From Fistularia commersonii (Eukaryota; Chordata; Actinopteri; Syngnathiformes; Fistulariidae), in contig JBBMNZ010000026.1 of assembly GCA_037954325.1 (NCBI GenBank), positions 7,071,501 to 7,135,500 on the forward strand: 64,000 bases of DNA, written 5' to 3'. The position numbers and the translations under genes were made by a program. The notes beneath the pieces were generated by a model. The model had not been told where the DNA came from. It made no database searches and saw nothing but the letters and a program-made list of their open reading frames with translations. This document shows positions 45,701 to 57,500 of this stretch, piece by piece (positions within the stretch are counted from its first letter, which is position 1; each line of letters starts with the position of its first letter).

Positions 45701-48126
45701 TGAAAGATGATCTAATTTGAGAATTAAAACTTGGCTGTTATTTTCTTGCCGTTTATATCGTTTTCATAAAGTTTTCCCTTGAAAATACACCTTCATCCCA
45801 AACAGCGGGAGGGAGTCCTGACCAATGTTCAAATGTAAATAAACAGCTGTTTAAAAAAAAAAAATTTACATCTGGTCTTATCCAGGTGTCCGTCACATAT
45901 AACTTAAAATAATCGAATTCAAAGTGTTTTTAAGTTGAAATATCGACTATAGCCCCCCAGCTTGAGCCATGAATATATCCCAAGTTCAGCTCTTGGTAAA
46001 ATCTAGGTAAATCTAGCTCTAGGTAAAATGTAATTATCTCTTTGAATGTGCATAAGGATCGAGATTATTTCTGCGGACACCCTTTCAGGTGATAAAACCA
46101 GAGGAACAGTATGGTTGTTTCATTACGTTTCAAAACAGGTCAGAATCTACAAAAACCAATGAAATCTCCATAAGCCTTTTTGATCGCACCCGTTTTTTGC
46201 TCACAGGCAGCAGCCGGTAGTTCTTACCGTCAAGGATTCTCTTTTACGGCCGCTTGTGATAAATGTAAAACCCTGCGTTTCGATGGCAACGCCTGTTTTC
46301 TGTATGTGCTCTTCAACATACCTGGAATAAGACAAATGTCAGGTGCATCAGGGACTATTCTAATCTAACACTGCGTTTTCCAAGGACTTGAAGCAACTCA
46401 GACGTATTCAAAAATTGCTGTCTGTATGCTTTAGTAATTTGTCCATCATATTAAACAAAGCAAGAAAATGCAAATCATATTTCTTAAATGAATTACATTT
46501 TTTTTTCTATTTTTGGGAATGATCTCTGATTATTTTTTTCTAGACATTTAGAAACAGTCAATGTGAATTATCCAAAACGTTTATTCTTACAAAAAAAACC
46601 TATAGGGTGTCATTGAGTGACTGTTGAAATTTTTTCAAGGAACATTTGACGGTGATTCAACTATAGCTAGGTGAAATGGCTTCCCAAAGAATATTCCGTG
46701 TAAAGTTACTTGTTCACCCCAAACTGATTATCATATTGTTGCAAATTTCTTTTGCAGTTCATCAACAACACTGATTCGAAACAGTCTGCGTGTACGAGAG
46801 TTGGTTTGATGAATTCTATTTGTAAAAAAAAAAAAGTTTAAATTAATAACATCCCCTGTGGCATCAATCCCACGGTAACCCCTATTATCAAAATGAAAAT
46901 GTAAAATGTATTTTAACAGCATTAGCTGGGAATACATTATCTAGATGTTAAAGGTCACAACCACCACTTTCTCTTAGGGAGGAACGCTGTCATACTCCCA
47001 AACACAAAGTTCCTTATTGTGAGGTCAGTGACCTTTGGCATGATTGGCAGCTGGGCTCCATGGAGCTGCACGAAAAGCGCTCTCCCAACAGAAAACACAG
47101 CTAAAGCCAATGGCTATCTATTACATATGTGTGCATGCCATTAGGTACCTGTTTACAAATCATGAACAGACCAGGCAGGCTGCAGTCATTTCTACTAGAG
47201 ATATACTAAAACAGTTTTATCTTTTGTGCGAAAACACACACAAATATAATTTACTTGCAAACCAAGTCACACATGAAATCTAATTGTCAATTAATTTCAC
47301 ACACTTAAGCTAGTATTCCACTATTCCAAAAAAGGCAAGCGAAAATGCAGCTCATGTCTTCAAAGTGTACAAAAACAAATAATTTGCAGAAGAATTTGTT
47401 ATTAACTTGATGTCATGAATGCAGCGCAGAGCGGCAGCAAGCTCGGTTATGAAACACTTTAATTGGCCGTGATGTTTGATTGTGGAAATCTGAAGGGATG
47501 CAGACGTTTACTGCGGTCTGAGAAGGCAAACAGCAGCACGATATTGTCAGTTAAAGTTTGTCTCGATGGTTAGTTTGACACATCAAACGCATACATACTC
47601 ATAATGTGTCATACTGTAATGAATCTCACTCCCCTAAATATCCTATTACAGTGTTTTCACTGTTTGTATGAGGTTGCTGTGTTTTAAAACATGCCTGAGC
47701 TGATTTGGTGATTTTTGGAGGGTATTTACATTTACATTACATGAACATGCAGGTGTATTTGGCTTTGATTTGTATTTAATATTCACAAAAAATGAATGAA
47801 CAGAGTGTGCACTGTGATCTGAAGTGTCTACTTTGGACTGATTCTTGATCTGTGTTCACAAGGCGCAGAATGCAGCAGAGTGCGAGGATCCTCGCACTCT
47901 GCGAGGATCGACAAAAAACAGCTTTACCAGTTAATGAAGGAGCTCTTCCCAGCCGAGTGGTTCCCCATGATCATCACAACAATCTTTTTCCGTGGAGGCA
48001 GAAGCCGCACTCCCAGGCTGCTGGCGATCTTCACCAGGCCTGAGAACACAATGTACACAAACGGTCAGTGGGATACATACCGTATTTGGGTGGGTGGGTG
48101 AATGAGTGTGAGTGTGTGTGTGTGCG

Positions 48127-48218
<92 letters not shown>

Positions 48219-49546
48219 AGTGGTGCAAGACCTGAATATGGTTTGAATTCTGAGGATAATTGACAACAACAGCATTCTTCAAAATGGCTTCTATTTTTTG
48301 CCGAAAGTGAAGTGACGTGTCAAAGCTGTATAGCAGGGCGATAAATCCATTTATAGAGTATTGTGTAATTTTGAACAAAATTATACAAGTAAATATTTCT
48401 ATTTTCCACAAACTTTTATGATATTTTTTACGTTTATTCCCAATCGCTTTGAACTGGTTCCCCTCTGATTGACTAAAGCTCTGTGACTCAGGCAAGCAGC
48501 GCTGGCAAATCAAAACTGGTGGTACTTGAGAGTACATAAAACTAAATGATCATGTTTTTGGAGAACGTTGTCATATGCTAAGTCATACAAAAGTGTTTTG
48601 AAGGTAATATTATAACTGTGATTTCATTTAACATGCGAATGGACACATGCAACTTTAGGACAGCACCTACACACACAGCAAAATGTACACATGCACATGC
48701 TAACATTGTGTGGAATACAGGGAGGGTCACTTGTTTTTGCAAATCATGGGGATATGGTTGATCACCACTGATTGTTTATTATTAAAATCCAATGGGACAG
48801 TTACATATCTAGAGTTAATAGAAAGGGAATTAAATCAAAAATAGTTCTGTCTATGACCGGAAAGACTATTTAAAAAAAAAGGTCCAGTAAACTATACACA
48901 TAGCTAGTAGAAGGGCCCAACACCCACCCCTCCAAATATAACTGCCAGACGATACGACCATCATTCGTGAGGGCCCTAGAGTACACAAGTCCGCGCCAAA
49001 ATGTACATTTTTTTTAACTAAACATGAAATAAAATGTCATGTTTAGCACTTCCTTTAGTGTAATAAAAGTGTACCGACAGCGTCATGAGCACCTCTACAT
49101 TCCGACTGTCGAACGCCACCCCCCCAACGGTCAGCCTCGGCCAGAGGAGCCGGTGTCCAATGTCAAAGCGGCCGGGGGCTGGAGGTGGGCTAGGCGGGGG
49201 TGGAAGTGGGCTTGGCGGGGGTGGAGGTGGGCTAAGCGGGGGGGTAGATGGGGGGGGTCTTCTCCGCTAAATCCACGCCCGGTGTTTTACTTTACTTTTA
49301 TGAACACCGACCGCAGCCCCGGAAAAAGAATAAAAACTTGGCACCGTCACTACGGCTAACGTACCCCCCACAGCCGCGCCGACTAACTTCGGGTTTTTGT
49401 TTAATAAATTTCACCCAAGCGGTTTATTATTTACCGTTCTCGCTGTCGACATAGAGGCCGTGACATTCTTTCAGGATCCTCTCGCTCGGCGTGGTTATCG
49501 CAGACTCCAGAGGGTTCGCCACCGACCGGGGCTTCGGACCCGACAT
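39738..49546 (-). CDS. dynamin-superfamily-type GTPase with C-terminal membrane segments
   Basis: Unnamed large-GTPase-like protein. Twelve exons read downward on the minus strand and agree in phase: 49546-49435, 48039-47928, 46321-46228, 45237-45183, 42259-42119, 42038-41878, 41774-41676, 40796-40651, 40533-40362, 40273-40161, 40071-39984, 39791-39738, giving 448 residues. The P-loop GNHSAGKS (63-70) follows the dynamin pattern GxxSxGKS. Switch I is probably Thr90 or Thr94, G3 is DTPG (149-152) and G4 is SKAD (213-216). A helical stretch at 255-306 is followed by hydrophobic segments at about 321-340, 359-371 and 380-397, then a basic tail (RQRNKTLTKKEKR) ending AAEYDL. There is no signal peptide. 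The layout suggests a tail-anchored membrane-remodelling GTPase. Sarcalumenin/EHD-like GTPases are the nearest relatives I can suggest. Function is unknown. Confidence 0.85.
42260..45182 (-). other. GTPase gene intron 4
   Basis: A 2.9-kb intron between exons 45237-45183 and 42259-42119. It holds (CA)n runs at about 42888-42933, T/A runs near 43230, 43540 and 44541, and no recognisable exon. Confidence 0.6.
46322..47927 (-). other. GTPase gene intron 2
   Basis: A 1.6-kb AT-rich intron. The only notable element is a perfect palindrome close to its donor (listed separately). Confidence 0.6.
47875..47902. repeat. perfect 28-bp palindrome near a splice donor
   Basis: GCAGAGTGCGAGGA is followed directly by its exact reverse complement. 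On the minus strand it begins 25 bases after the donor of intron 2 of the GTPase gene (47927). TGCGAGGATC also occurs as a direct repeat at 47881 and 47900. Confidence 0.9.
48105..48217. repeat. (GT)n microsatellite, (CA)n in the GTPase transcript
   Basis: Over 50 GT units with a few interruptions at the left end. In the minus-strand gene it is a long CA run starting about 180 bases and ending about 65 bases upstream of the exon 2 acceptor. Confidence 0.95.
48218..49172 (-). other. GTPase gene intron 1, middle part
   Basis: AT-rich intron sequence without recognisable features up to the G-rich repeats at 49173. Confidence 0.55.
49173..49258. repeat. G-rich minisatellite of about 21-bp units
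   Basis: Three to four units of GGGGGTGGARGTGGGCTWRG plus C, ending in a seven-G run. It lies in intron 1 of the GTPase gene about 180 bases after exon 1. The plus strand (template strand of this gene) can form G-quadruplexes. Confidence 0.85.
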
Positions 49547-49715
49547 GATTCAGAGGAGGGGGGCGATTAACCGCCTCGACGCGTTTCCCCTGGCGGCTCT
49601 GCGGCTCCGCGCCCGGGGAAGGATTTCGGTGTTGCACACGGAAGAAAGAAGCACGCCGGGCGCGACCTCGAGTGGTCAGTCGGTCTCATTACACCCTGCC
49701 GAGGAGTTCACGACC
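49260..49715 (-). promoter_or_regulatory. CpG-rich promoter region of the GTPase gene
   Basis: CpG density is clearly raised around exon 1 (49435-49546) and its upstream flank to about 49715, where a tetranucleotide repeat begins. This marks a likely TATA-less promoter for the minus-strand gene. Confidence 0.5.
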
Positions 49716-49880
<165 letters not shown>

Positions 49881-51399
49881 CAGTAAATACCTTTTTGAAC
49901 AAAAAGTATATTTGAATATGGTTGAAACTTGGCCTAATTTAAAAACTATATAGTTCTGGTACACTTCTGGTGCACTATTTTTCTTGGGTTGAGTATTCTA
50001 TATTTACTGCTACTCATTGTTCGGCCATTTACTTGTTAAAATTGTTAAGTGTGTAAAATATAAGATCACGCTCATGTGTGTCACTCCCACTTGTGACTGG
50101 AAATAGCTTGTCCGACTCCTCGTGTTTCTGTTAGAAAGAGAGTTCCATTCTAAATGCATTGGGAGCTAATATTTGACTAAACAAATATTTTTAAGCAAAT
50201 ATTTAAGCAAAGATAGACCTGTCATAGAGCTGAACCGCCACTGCCAAGTTTCATCCATTACAGCAAAAATGATGCATTCACATGCCTGCTCCCGTTTTCA
50301 AAATCTGATGAAACATGTGCCAATATTTGTGTTATAGACTTAATATTGCTTTTGGTATCAGTATTTATCAAGACCATAAATGTATGTATTGACCACAATT
50401 TGCTTGATATTAAAACTATGTTACGGTATTAGTGGTTGTTAATGTAATGTGTGAAAAGTTCGTGCCCATTGGAGGTTTTCTATCTCTAAAATATATCCAT
50501 TGGAATATCAACAAGCCGAAAAGCAGATCTTTAACAATTTATTATAGTTGTCCAGATAAAAGAGAATATCGGCATTAAAGCGAGACGTCATCAGTTTTTT
50601 TCACATCATGTGAAACTGTGGTGACTCCCTCACGGGACTCCTTTTCATTTTCATCAGATTGGTTTTTTTTGTCTTGAAGTTAATAATTTTACTTTCCCGG
50701 CTATTTCCTGTTATAATTGTGACATTATCGTCAAACCATTGCTTATTTGTTCTCGGCAAGATTATTTAAGAGCACAGGGATGATTAGTCTGTTAATTGAA
50801 ACCACAAAAATGCACCTTTTTTTTTTACTTGGCGCACATCAACATGTAATCAAACGTATGTCTTTAATTGTTGATTTTCCACAAAGATATTAACAAGGTG
50901 AGGCACTTGTCTCAACTTTTTCATTGGCTAATGATGACGAGTATAAGCATGTATGCTGCAATAATGCATATTTCAATAATTATCAAATTCTTAGAATAAT
51001 TATCAATAAACATAATAAAAACACATCCATCAATCCTCCAACAACGCTGCATAAATATTTGTCAAGATAAAGCTATTTAACTTTAAAATCAAATTTATAA
51101 TGTATACTGTGCCCTTAGGAATTGAGGTATAATAATTGTATTTCCTTTACAAACTCAACCCATGACATACCAATAAAGTATGCTCTAAAAAGGCGGGCCA
51201 TCTTTAACTGACCTTGTGTGGGCTTCAGAATCTCCTTCCCCCCCGTTTGACTGTTTGTGATATCTAAACCAAAGCGGTTTTCTGCAGTGTCACAAAGCAA
51301 TGACTAGCGTTTCACAAGACTTTATCTGCGTGGCCACTCTCATGCCTGTCTGTGGATGATTTCCCACTTCATCCGGATTGCCCCGATTGTATGAATTTG
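49881..51399. other. AT-rich intergenic sequence
   Basis: No gene, repeat family or regulatory motif that I can support. Confidence 0.5.
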
Positions 51400-51640
51400 T
51401 GCTAAAAATGAAGAAGAAAAATGTGTTTATTGTCACATTCAGTTCTACACAACATCAGCGAAATTTCACCACTGCATTTAACTCATCACGGATGAACCCT
51501 GAGCAGAAGGCAGCTAAGGAGCAGCGCCAGGGGAGCAGTTGGGGGGTTCAGTGTCTTGCTCAACAACACTTTAACAGGCTAGGAAGAACCGGGAATCGAA
51601 CCAGGAATGTCTGATTCCGAGGACAACTGCCCCGGAGTGA
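51400..51640. mobile_element. common fish retroposon remnant
   Basis: The block with tttattgtcaca, gcatttaactcatc, agcgccaggggagcagttgg and gggaatcgaaccaggaatgt matches a repeat seen throughout teleost genomes (from memory). Strand and family name are uncertain. Confidence 0.5.
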
Positions 51641-51959
51641 GCACTGAAATGAAATGGCATGTATGAAGCCTGTTTTCATCTGGATTACTTTTGATAAAGC
51701 GCAAATGCTTGGGTGAAAAATGTGCTCCGGGTCCTGTGGGATTACAGGATCGTGGACGTAGAACTGCACACACTTGAAAAGTTTATTTAGCATAATAAAT
51801 TAAAGCAAGAGACAATAATGCACCAAACAAATACATGCAGCTTGAAACTTTTACTAAAGTGACTAAAGTCCCAACACAGTTGTTATATTAAAAAGTAGAC
51901 CGCAAAATAAATTAAACAACTACTGCTTGGCTTAAAGTATGGTAAATGGGCTCAACTTA

Positions 51960-52500
51960 TAGAGCAATTTCAAATTGCGTGGTTTTTCACCAGAAAACCT
52001 ACACCAGTGGAATGGCGAGAACCCAACCTGTGCCCTTTGCCCAACTCCAGCGACACCCAAACATATCTTGACCGGTTGTAAGACCAGCTTCACGCAAGGC
52101 TGCTACACCTGGAGGCACCACCAGGTCCTCAAGATTCTGGGAGTAGCTCTTGTGGGCAAGAGGAATACCAACAACTCCTTGCCCCTGACAGCAACCAATT
52201 TCATCACGGCCCCAATCTTCACCCAAGAGGGACGAAAAAAGCCCAACCATCCCTTACCAAACCAGAAGCTGGACAGCTAATCATAGCCTGGGACTGGAAG
52301 ATGCTAGTTACTATTGGGATGGCAACTAATCTTTCCACCTGAGATCTCAGCCACCTCCCTTAGACCAGACTTGGTACTCTGGTCTCCATCACTGAAGTAT
52401 GTTTACCTCACAGAATTCCCTGTCCTATGGGAGAGCTCAACAGAAGGGACTAATGAGCGTAAGAAACGATGCTACACAGAACTGGCAGATGGATCATGAG
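51960..52500 (+). pseudogene. non-LTR retrotransposon relic (CCHC finger plus RLE-like domain)
   Basis: The frame from about 51975 encodes a zinc-finger pattern C-x2-C-x7-H-x4-C (CALC, then KHILTGC) followed by YTWRHHQVLKIL. It stops at 52278-52280. From 52314 the same frame gives FPPEISATSLRPDLVLWS and then TEFPVLWE and NERKKRCYTEL. RPD plus Glu-x-x-Val fits the PD-(D/E)XK (restriction-like) nuclease of early-branching LINEs, which lies after the CCHC finger. Stops and substitutions show that it is dead. Confidence 0.6.
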
Positions 52501-52504
52501 AATC

Positions 52505-53020
52505 TGCAGTGACATGCAGTCAGTAGAGGCAGGGGGAGGCCGGGCCTCGCCTGTCATCATGGAAAGAAAAAAATGCAAACAAAAAAAATAAATTAAATGG
52601 TTATATTTATTCAGTGATTTGTGCTATAAAGTTATTTTCCACGTAGCTTTACCATTTTTAGTTTTTTTTTTCAAAATGGCTAAAAAGAATTCACATTTAC
52701 CGTTCGAGTATGAAGAAGAGACGTGCGGTGACACAGCAACCAGCTGAGCCCACTCTGGCTTGCGCAATGTTTCTGCTAACTGTGCTGCCATGCTATGCAC
52801 TGAGACCATAGTGCTGTGCCTGTGGATGTCACTATTTAAAAAAACAGTTTTTATATATGAACTAAATTTCCAGTCTAGCTGATGTCTTATGTTTTATCGT
52901 CAACCACTGTGACGTCTTTCCCGTGTTTCTCATAATCATAAAATAATTTCGAAGAGGCATTAAGTGAGGCATGCAGTCACAGTGCCTCATGGTAGGGGGC
53001 GCTGCTGATCCCAGGGATCC
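52505..53020. mobile_element. probable DNA-transposon remnant
   Basis: It opens with cagtgacatgcagtcagtag and GC-rich gaggccgggcctcgcctgtc, and contains gaggcatgcagtcacagtgc at about 52967-52986, a partly inverted copy of the opening. This resembles a widespread fish non-autonomous element, recalled but not verified; ends are uncertain. Confidence 0.35.
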
Positions 53021-54525
53021 TTCTTACTACTCGGCTACAGAATAATAGAATTAGCAATTGCAAGCTACCCTAAAAAGTTAGCAAGTCAAGTGCAGCCATC
53101 CAGTTATTATTTGCCAATCTCATTGGGCTGTATAACTCACAAACGGTGAGCGTCATTTGCATACCATGTATTGGCACAATGGTCCATCATGCCCCATGTT
53201 TCGTGATTCTTTTCACTTATCACACACACACACTCGCGCACTAACCAGGCCGTGCCTAAGGACACCTCAGCATGGAGACGGAAGGAGCCGGTAATCAAAA
53301 ACGTCAACTCTCCTATAGGAGGGATGCTTGATCCGGCATCTCAGCCATAGCTGGCAACGGTTAAAGCAATAACTAACTCTAATGATAGAGTCAAGTGTTG
53401 TGATAATTTAATGAGTAAAAAGTGCATTATAACAAGAAACGTTATGGAAACAACCTTGTCTTTGACAGCCTGTCACTCACTTGTGATCAATCTGCCCAGA
53501 AACATCAGATTTATTATGGTAAAAAAAATAGAATGCTTACCTCTGCAAATATGTTCAATTTATTGGAAAATAAAAATAAATACGAAAATACATGTAGATA
53601 CATTCAAAAAAATCACTCAATTTCTATGTGATAGCTCTGTCTTCTGCAACCATGGAAACAGCCAATATCATTTTCAATTGAAAGAAAAAGAAGAAAATAG
53701 CCCTTTTCTTACTCCCCTGAGCAAGTATAGGTTTGAAAAATCTCATTTTAGTGATACACTGACTCGGTGAATTACGTTGTATTTTGCGTTCTTTGTTGTT
53801 TTTTTTTTGCCAAATGTTATATACCAGAGCCAAACGCATGCAGTGTGCATTCTAAATATACTTGCAAGTTGACTGAACATAGAGGTGGCTGTAGGACCAT
53901 CGCTCAAAGAACATGATGCCCGAGGCCAAAATAATTGAATATTGATTGAAAAAACTAACAAAGTGAAAGACATGGAAAGGGCAACAAACATGAGAGAACA
54001 ATAACTGATATGAATAAAATACAGATTTCACAAATGATGACAAGAGACAATATCAAAGTGAAACAGGAAGTTACAAGATGAATAACTTACAGGAATAAGG
54101 AGGGAATGAAAATGAAATCACATTTGCAAAGTCATGGTGGATGAGAGATACAGGAAATGTTTAGTTACATAAAACCGGATTGACGGGGAAGAAGGAAAAA
54201 ATTAAATACAGCACAGACACCCAAAAAAAAATTCCCAGAGCAAGATGATACATATACAGTATATATATATATATATAAAAGTGTCCAGTTATAGTATTGT
54301 ATGTAAAAACAAAGGTTGTGGAAATAGAGAATTTTTGCAGTATTTGGGTCAGTAATCTCCTCATTGCTGCTCCAGGAATGTGGTGTGAGGACTTAATCAG
54401 ACTTGCCCTGCAGCTCAGATCATATGCTGCACCTTACAACAGACTGCCATTATGTAAGCTCCCACTGAAGTGGAACATCCATTGTGAACGCTTCATTCAA
54501 GGATAATTTCACGGAGACTTCCAAG
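53021..54525. other. AT-rich intergenic sequence before the sugar transporter
   Basis: A short (CA)n lies at about 53221-53232 and a (TA)n at about 54256-54277. Open frames at 53411-53770 are not recognisable. No gene is supported. Confidence 0.5.
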
Positions 54526-57500
54526 ATGAACCTGGATGAGGAGCCTCCTGAACCAAAGAAAGAGGTAGGTTTTACACTTCTCCGGACCTTTTCTCCACCT
54601 GTTGATTACAGGTCAAATTCACTTTTTAATTTGGTGTTATGGAAGGATGGGCAATTCTCTGGCATCTGGGTGCTACTGGCTTTTACTGGAAGTTATTGAC
54701 TTTCTCTTTTAAGTAAAATATAATTATTCAGTCAATATCAATTTTGCATTGTGACTATGTGAATTGGTAAATCTTATTTTATATTACAATTCAATCTCTC
54801 AAGTGATGGCCAAAATCATGCAAATCGCTCAAAAATTTGGAATGTATTGTTGTATTTAACACAGAAATAATATTTGATATTCCCTCTGTGAGACACTGCA
54901 TGTTTTTAACCTTGTAATAAAAGTAATTGTAATAGCTATGGAATTAGACTTTAGACATTATGACTCCTGCTTTTCATACGTAATACAAGATTTTGAAAAT
55001 AAAAAAGTATAAGATAAAAGGAAAAAGGACAGACTTCACGTCTGATTTTAAAGAATGGATTTAAAAAGTTATTTTGAAGATGTAACAAAGATGTGTCTGT
55101 CAGATTTATAACATAAACAATAAATTTGTTGCATCATGACTGGAAATTTCATGGTGATCATTTCTGTCCATTTAATAATCCTTCCTTCTCAGTACACTGA
55201 TTTAATTTAAAACAAAATCACAAGAAATTTCCATCAATAAAATGGTAATAAATTATTTAAAAATCAGCACAAGATAGGCATTTTTTTTTTCTTTTTTAAA
55301 TCCTTGAAATTTGAAACAAATCTCATGCAGAGTATTGCCAATAAGATCCAAAAATAAGCAAAGCTGTTGAAATAATCGGGTTAAAAAATGGTCAAGAAGG
55401 GATTGAAAAACTAGAAAGGAATAATAGAGAGATGACATATTAAAGCGTGAAAGGCTCTGTGCAGGAGCACGCCTCCATCTCACCTCCGCTCACCCGCTGA
55501 CCGAGGACCAGAAGGCGGGGTCGAGGAACTTCATCCGCCACCTTTTGCGGAAGCAAAAAAATGCAATTCACTGCAAAAATAGCAGAGTGAGAATAAAAAT
55601 AAACATGTGGGCTACGGCAGGTCACCAAATCCAAACATCTACGGCGCAGATAAGAACTGTCTTCTATCTCTCGGGGATATTTTCCTGTATTTCAAAGTCA
55701 AGTTGGAACTATGATATCATTATTATTTATCATGACCACCGTTTGTCTTTTCTACATGATTTGTTTATTGAATTTGTGCACGACCGCACCACAACCTTGA
55801 CTGCACAATGCCTTTTTGTGAAAAGTTAAATATCACGGTCGCGCTAAGGGTCTAAGGGTCTCATGGTGAACTTGCGGGTTTCTCCCGCATATCTTCTTCG
55901 AGGTATCCTTCCTGCTTTTCGCGGAAGTAAAGTCGAGCAGGATTTTTGTTAGTCGCAGTTAGACCCCTGTGAAACCGTGATGGATGCGGACTAATTTGTG
56001 CAATTTGTTTCGCACCATGGTAACTTAAGGACATTTGATCGATTGTGTTCCCGGCTGCATAAATTCATCCCGTCCTCAGAGCTTCCTTCTCTGTTGAAAT
56101 TAAACCCTGTGCATGAAGAATGCTCTGCACCCAAACGGCAAACAATCGGACTATACTTTGAGGCCAGTGTCGCCGGCATAATGCCCAAAGAAAACGCGGA
56201 TGAATATTTACCGTTGCTTGTTAAAGACGCCCGCGATAAAAGGCGGGCTTTTAAGGTATGTGGATTATTCGGTGTGATCTGTGATGACGACACGTCTGTT
56301 CCAATAAACGCATGTCTGCCTCGCTCTGTTTCGTTTGCAGTTTCCAAATAAATTCCTTCTGCTGTGTATGTTTGCTGCCTGTATTGGTGGATCCTTTCAG
56401 TACGGCTACAATGTGTCTATCATCAATGCACCAACCACGGTAATAATCTTTTCCTCTATTCCGCAGTTTTGGCGTAATGGAGTTTTCCATTGACACATTT
56501 TTAAGAATACCACCCACAAATGTTCAAATTAAATCTTGTGATTCTCTCGCCTCTTTTGCTCTCCAGTATGTTCAGAGCTTTATCAATCAAACCTGGACGG
56601 ACCGCTACCAGACGGATATATCTGAAGATGTTCTCACCCTGATTTGGTCGACCATCGTGTCGATTTTCACGTTGGGAGGACTGGTCGGCGCATTCGTTGG
56701 TGGAACGCTGTCCGTAAAGCTGGGGAGGTATGGACCGATGACGTTTTTTTATTTCACGTCGTGTCATGTGGATCAGGGTTCGATATCTACGTGTTTCTAT
56801 TATTTCCCTGAACCCTCCATTGCTGTTCCAGGAAAGGGACTCTACTGACCAATAATTTTATGGCATTAATGGCTGCTGTACTGATGGGTATAAGCCAATC
56901 AATAGGATCGTACGAGTTAATCATCATCGGACGTCTTTTCACTGGACTCAATGCAGGTAAAACCAACACAAATCATCTCAGAATGCATCATTTGATTCAT
57001 AAATATCTAACATACTCCATCCAAAAACCTTAAAAGCTTTTTGTAGTATTAACCCTCTATTTCTTTTAGGAATTGCCATTTGCGTTCAGCCTCTGTATTT
57101 GGGGGAAATCGCTCCGACGGCACTTCGTGGCCTCATGGGAATGGGGACCTCAATTTTTATCACCTTGGGGATCTTGAGCGGACAAGTTATCGGACTCAAG
57201 TAAATACATAGACGGAAATTGTACAGTTGTCTGAATTTGCGTTCCCGAAGGTTTCACCACCTTGTGGAGTTTTCTGTGAGCGAAATAACCGAACCGTGAT
57301 GTTTGCATTTTTTTTTAAAACGAATAATCCGCGCGATTTGACAGAGAACTGCTGGGTAGGGAAGAATACTGGCCCATCCTGCTTTCAACCACCTGTGTCC
57401 CAGCGATCATCCAACTCCTGATCCTTCCCTGCCTCCCCGAAAGCCCACGCTATCTGCTCATCGACAAAGGAGATTATGAGGGATGTAAAAAAGGTAAATT

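Noticed and set aside
48031..48537. His-Thr repeat frame on the minus strand
   Set aside because: Translation of the (CA)n run; not a gene.
53411..53770. 119-codon frame between the LINE relic and slc2a11
   Set aside because: AT-rich, no family resemblance, no conserved splice context.
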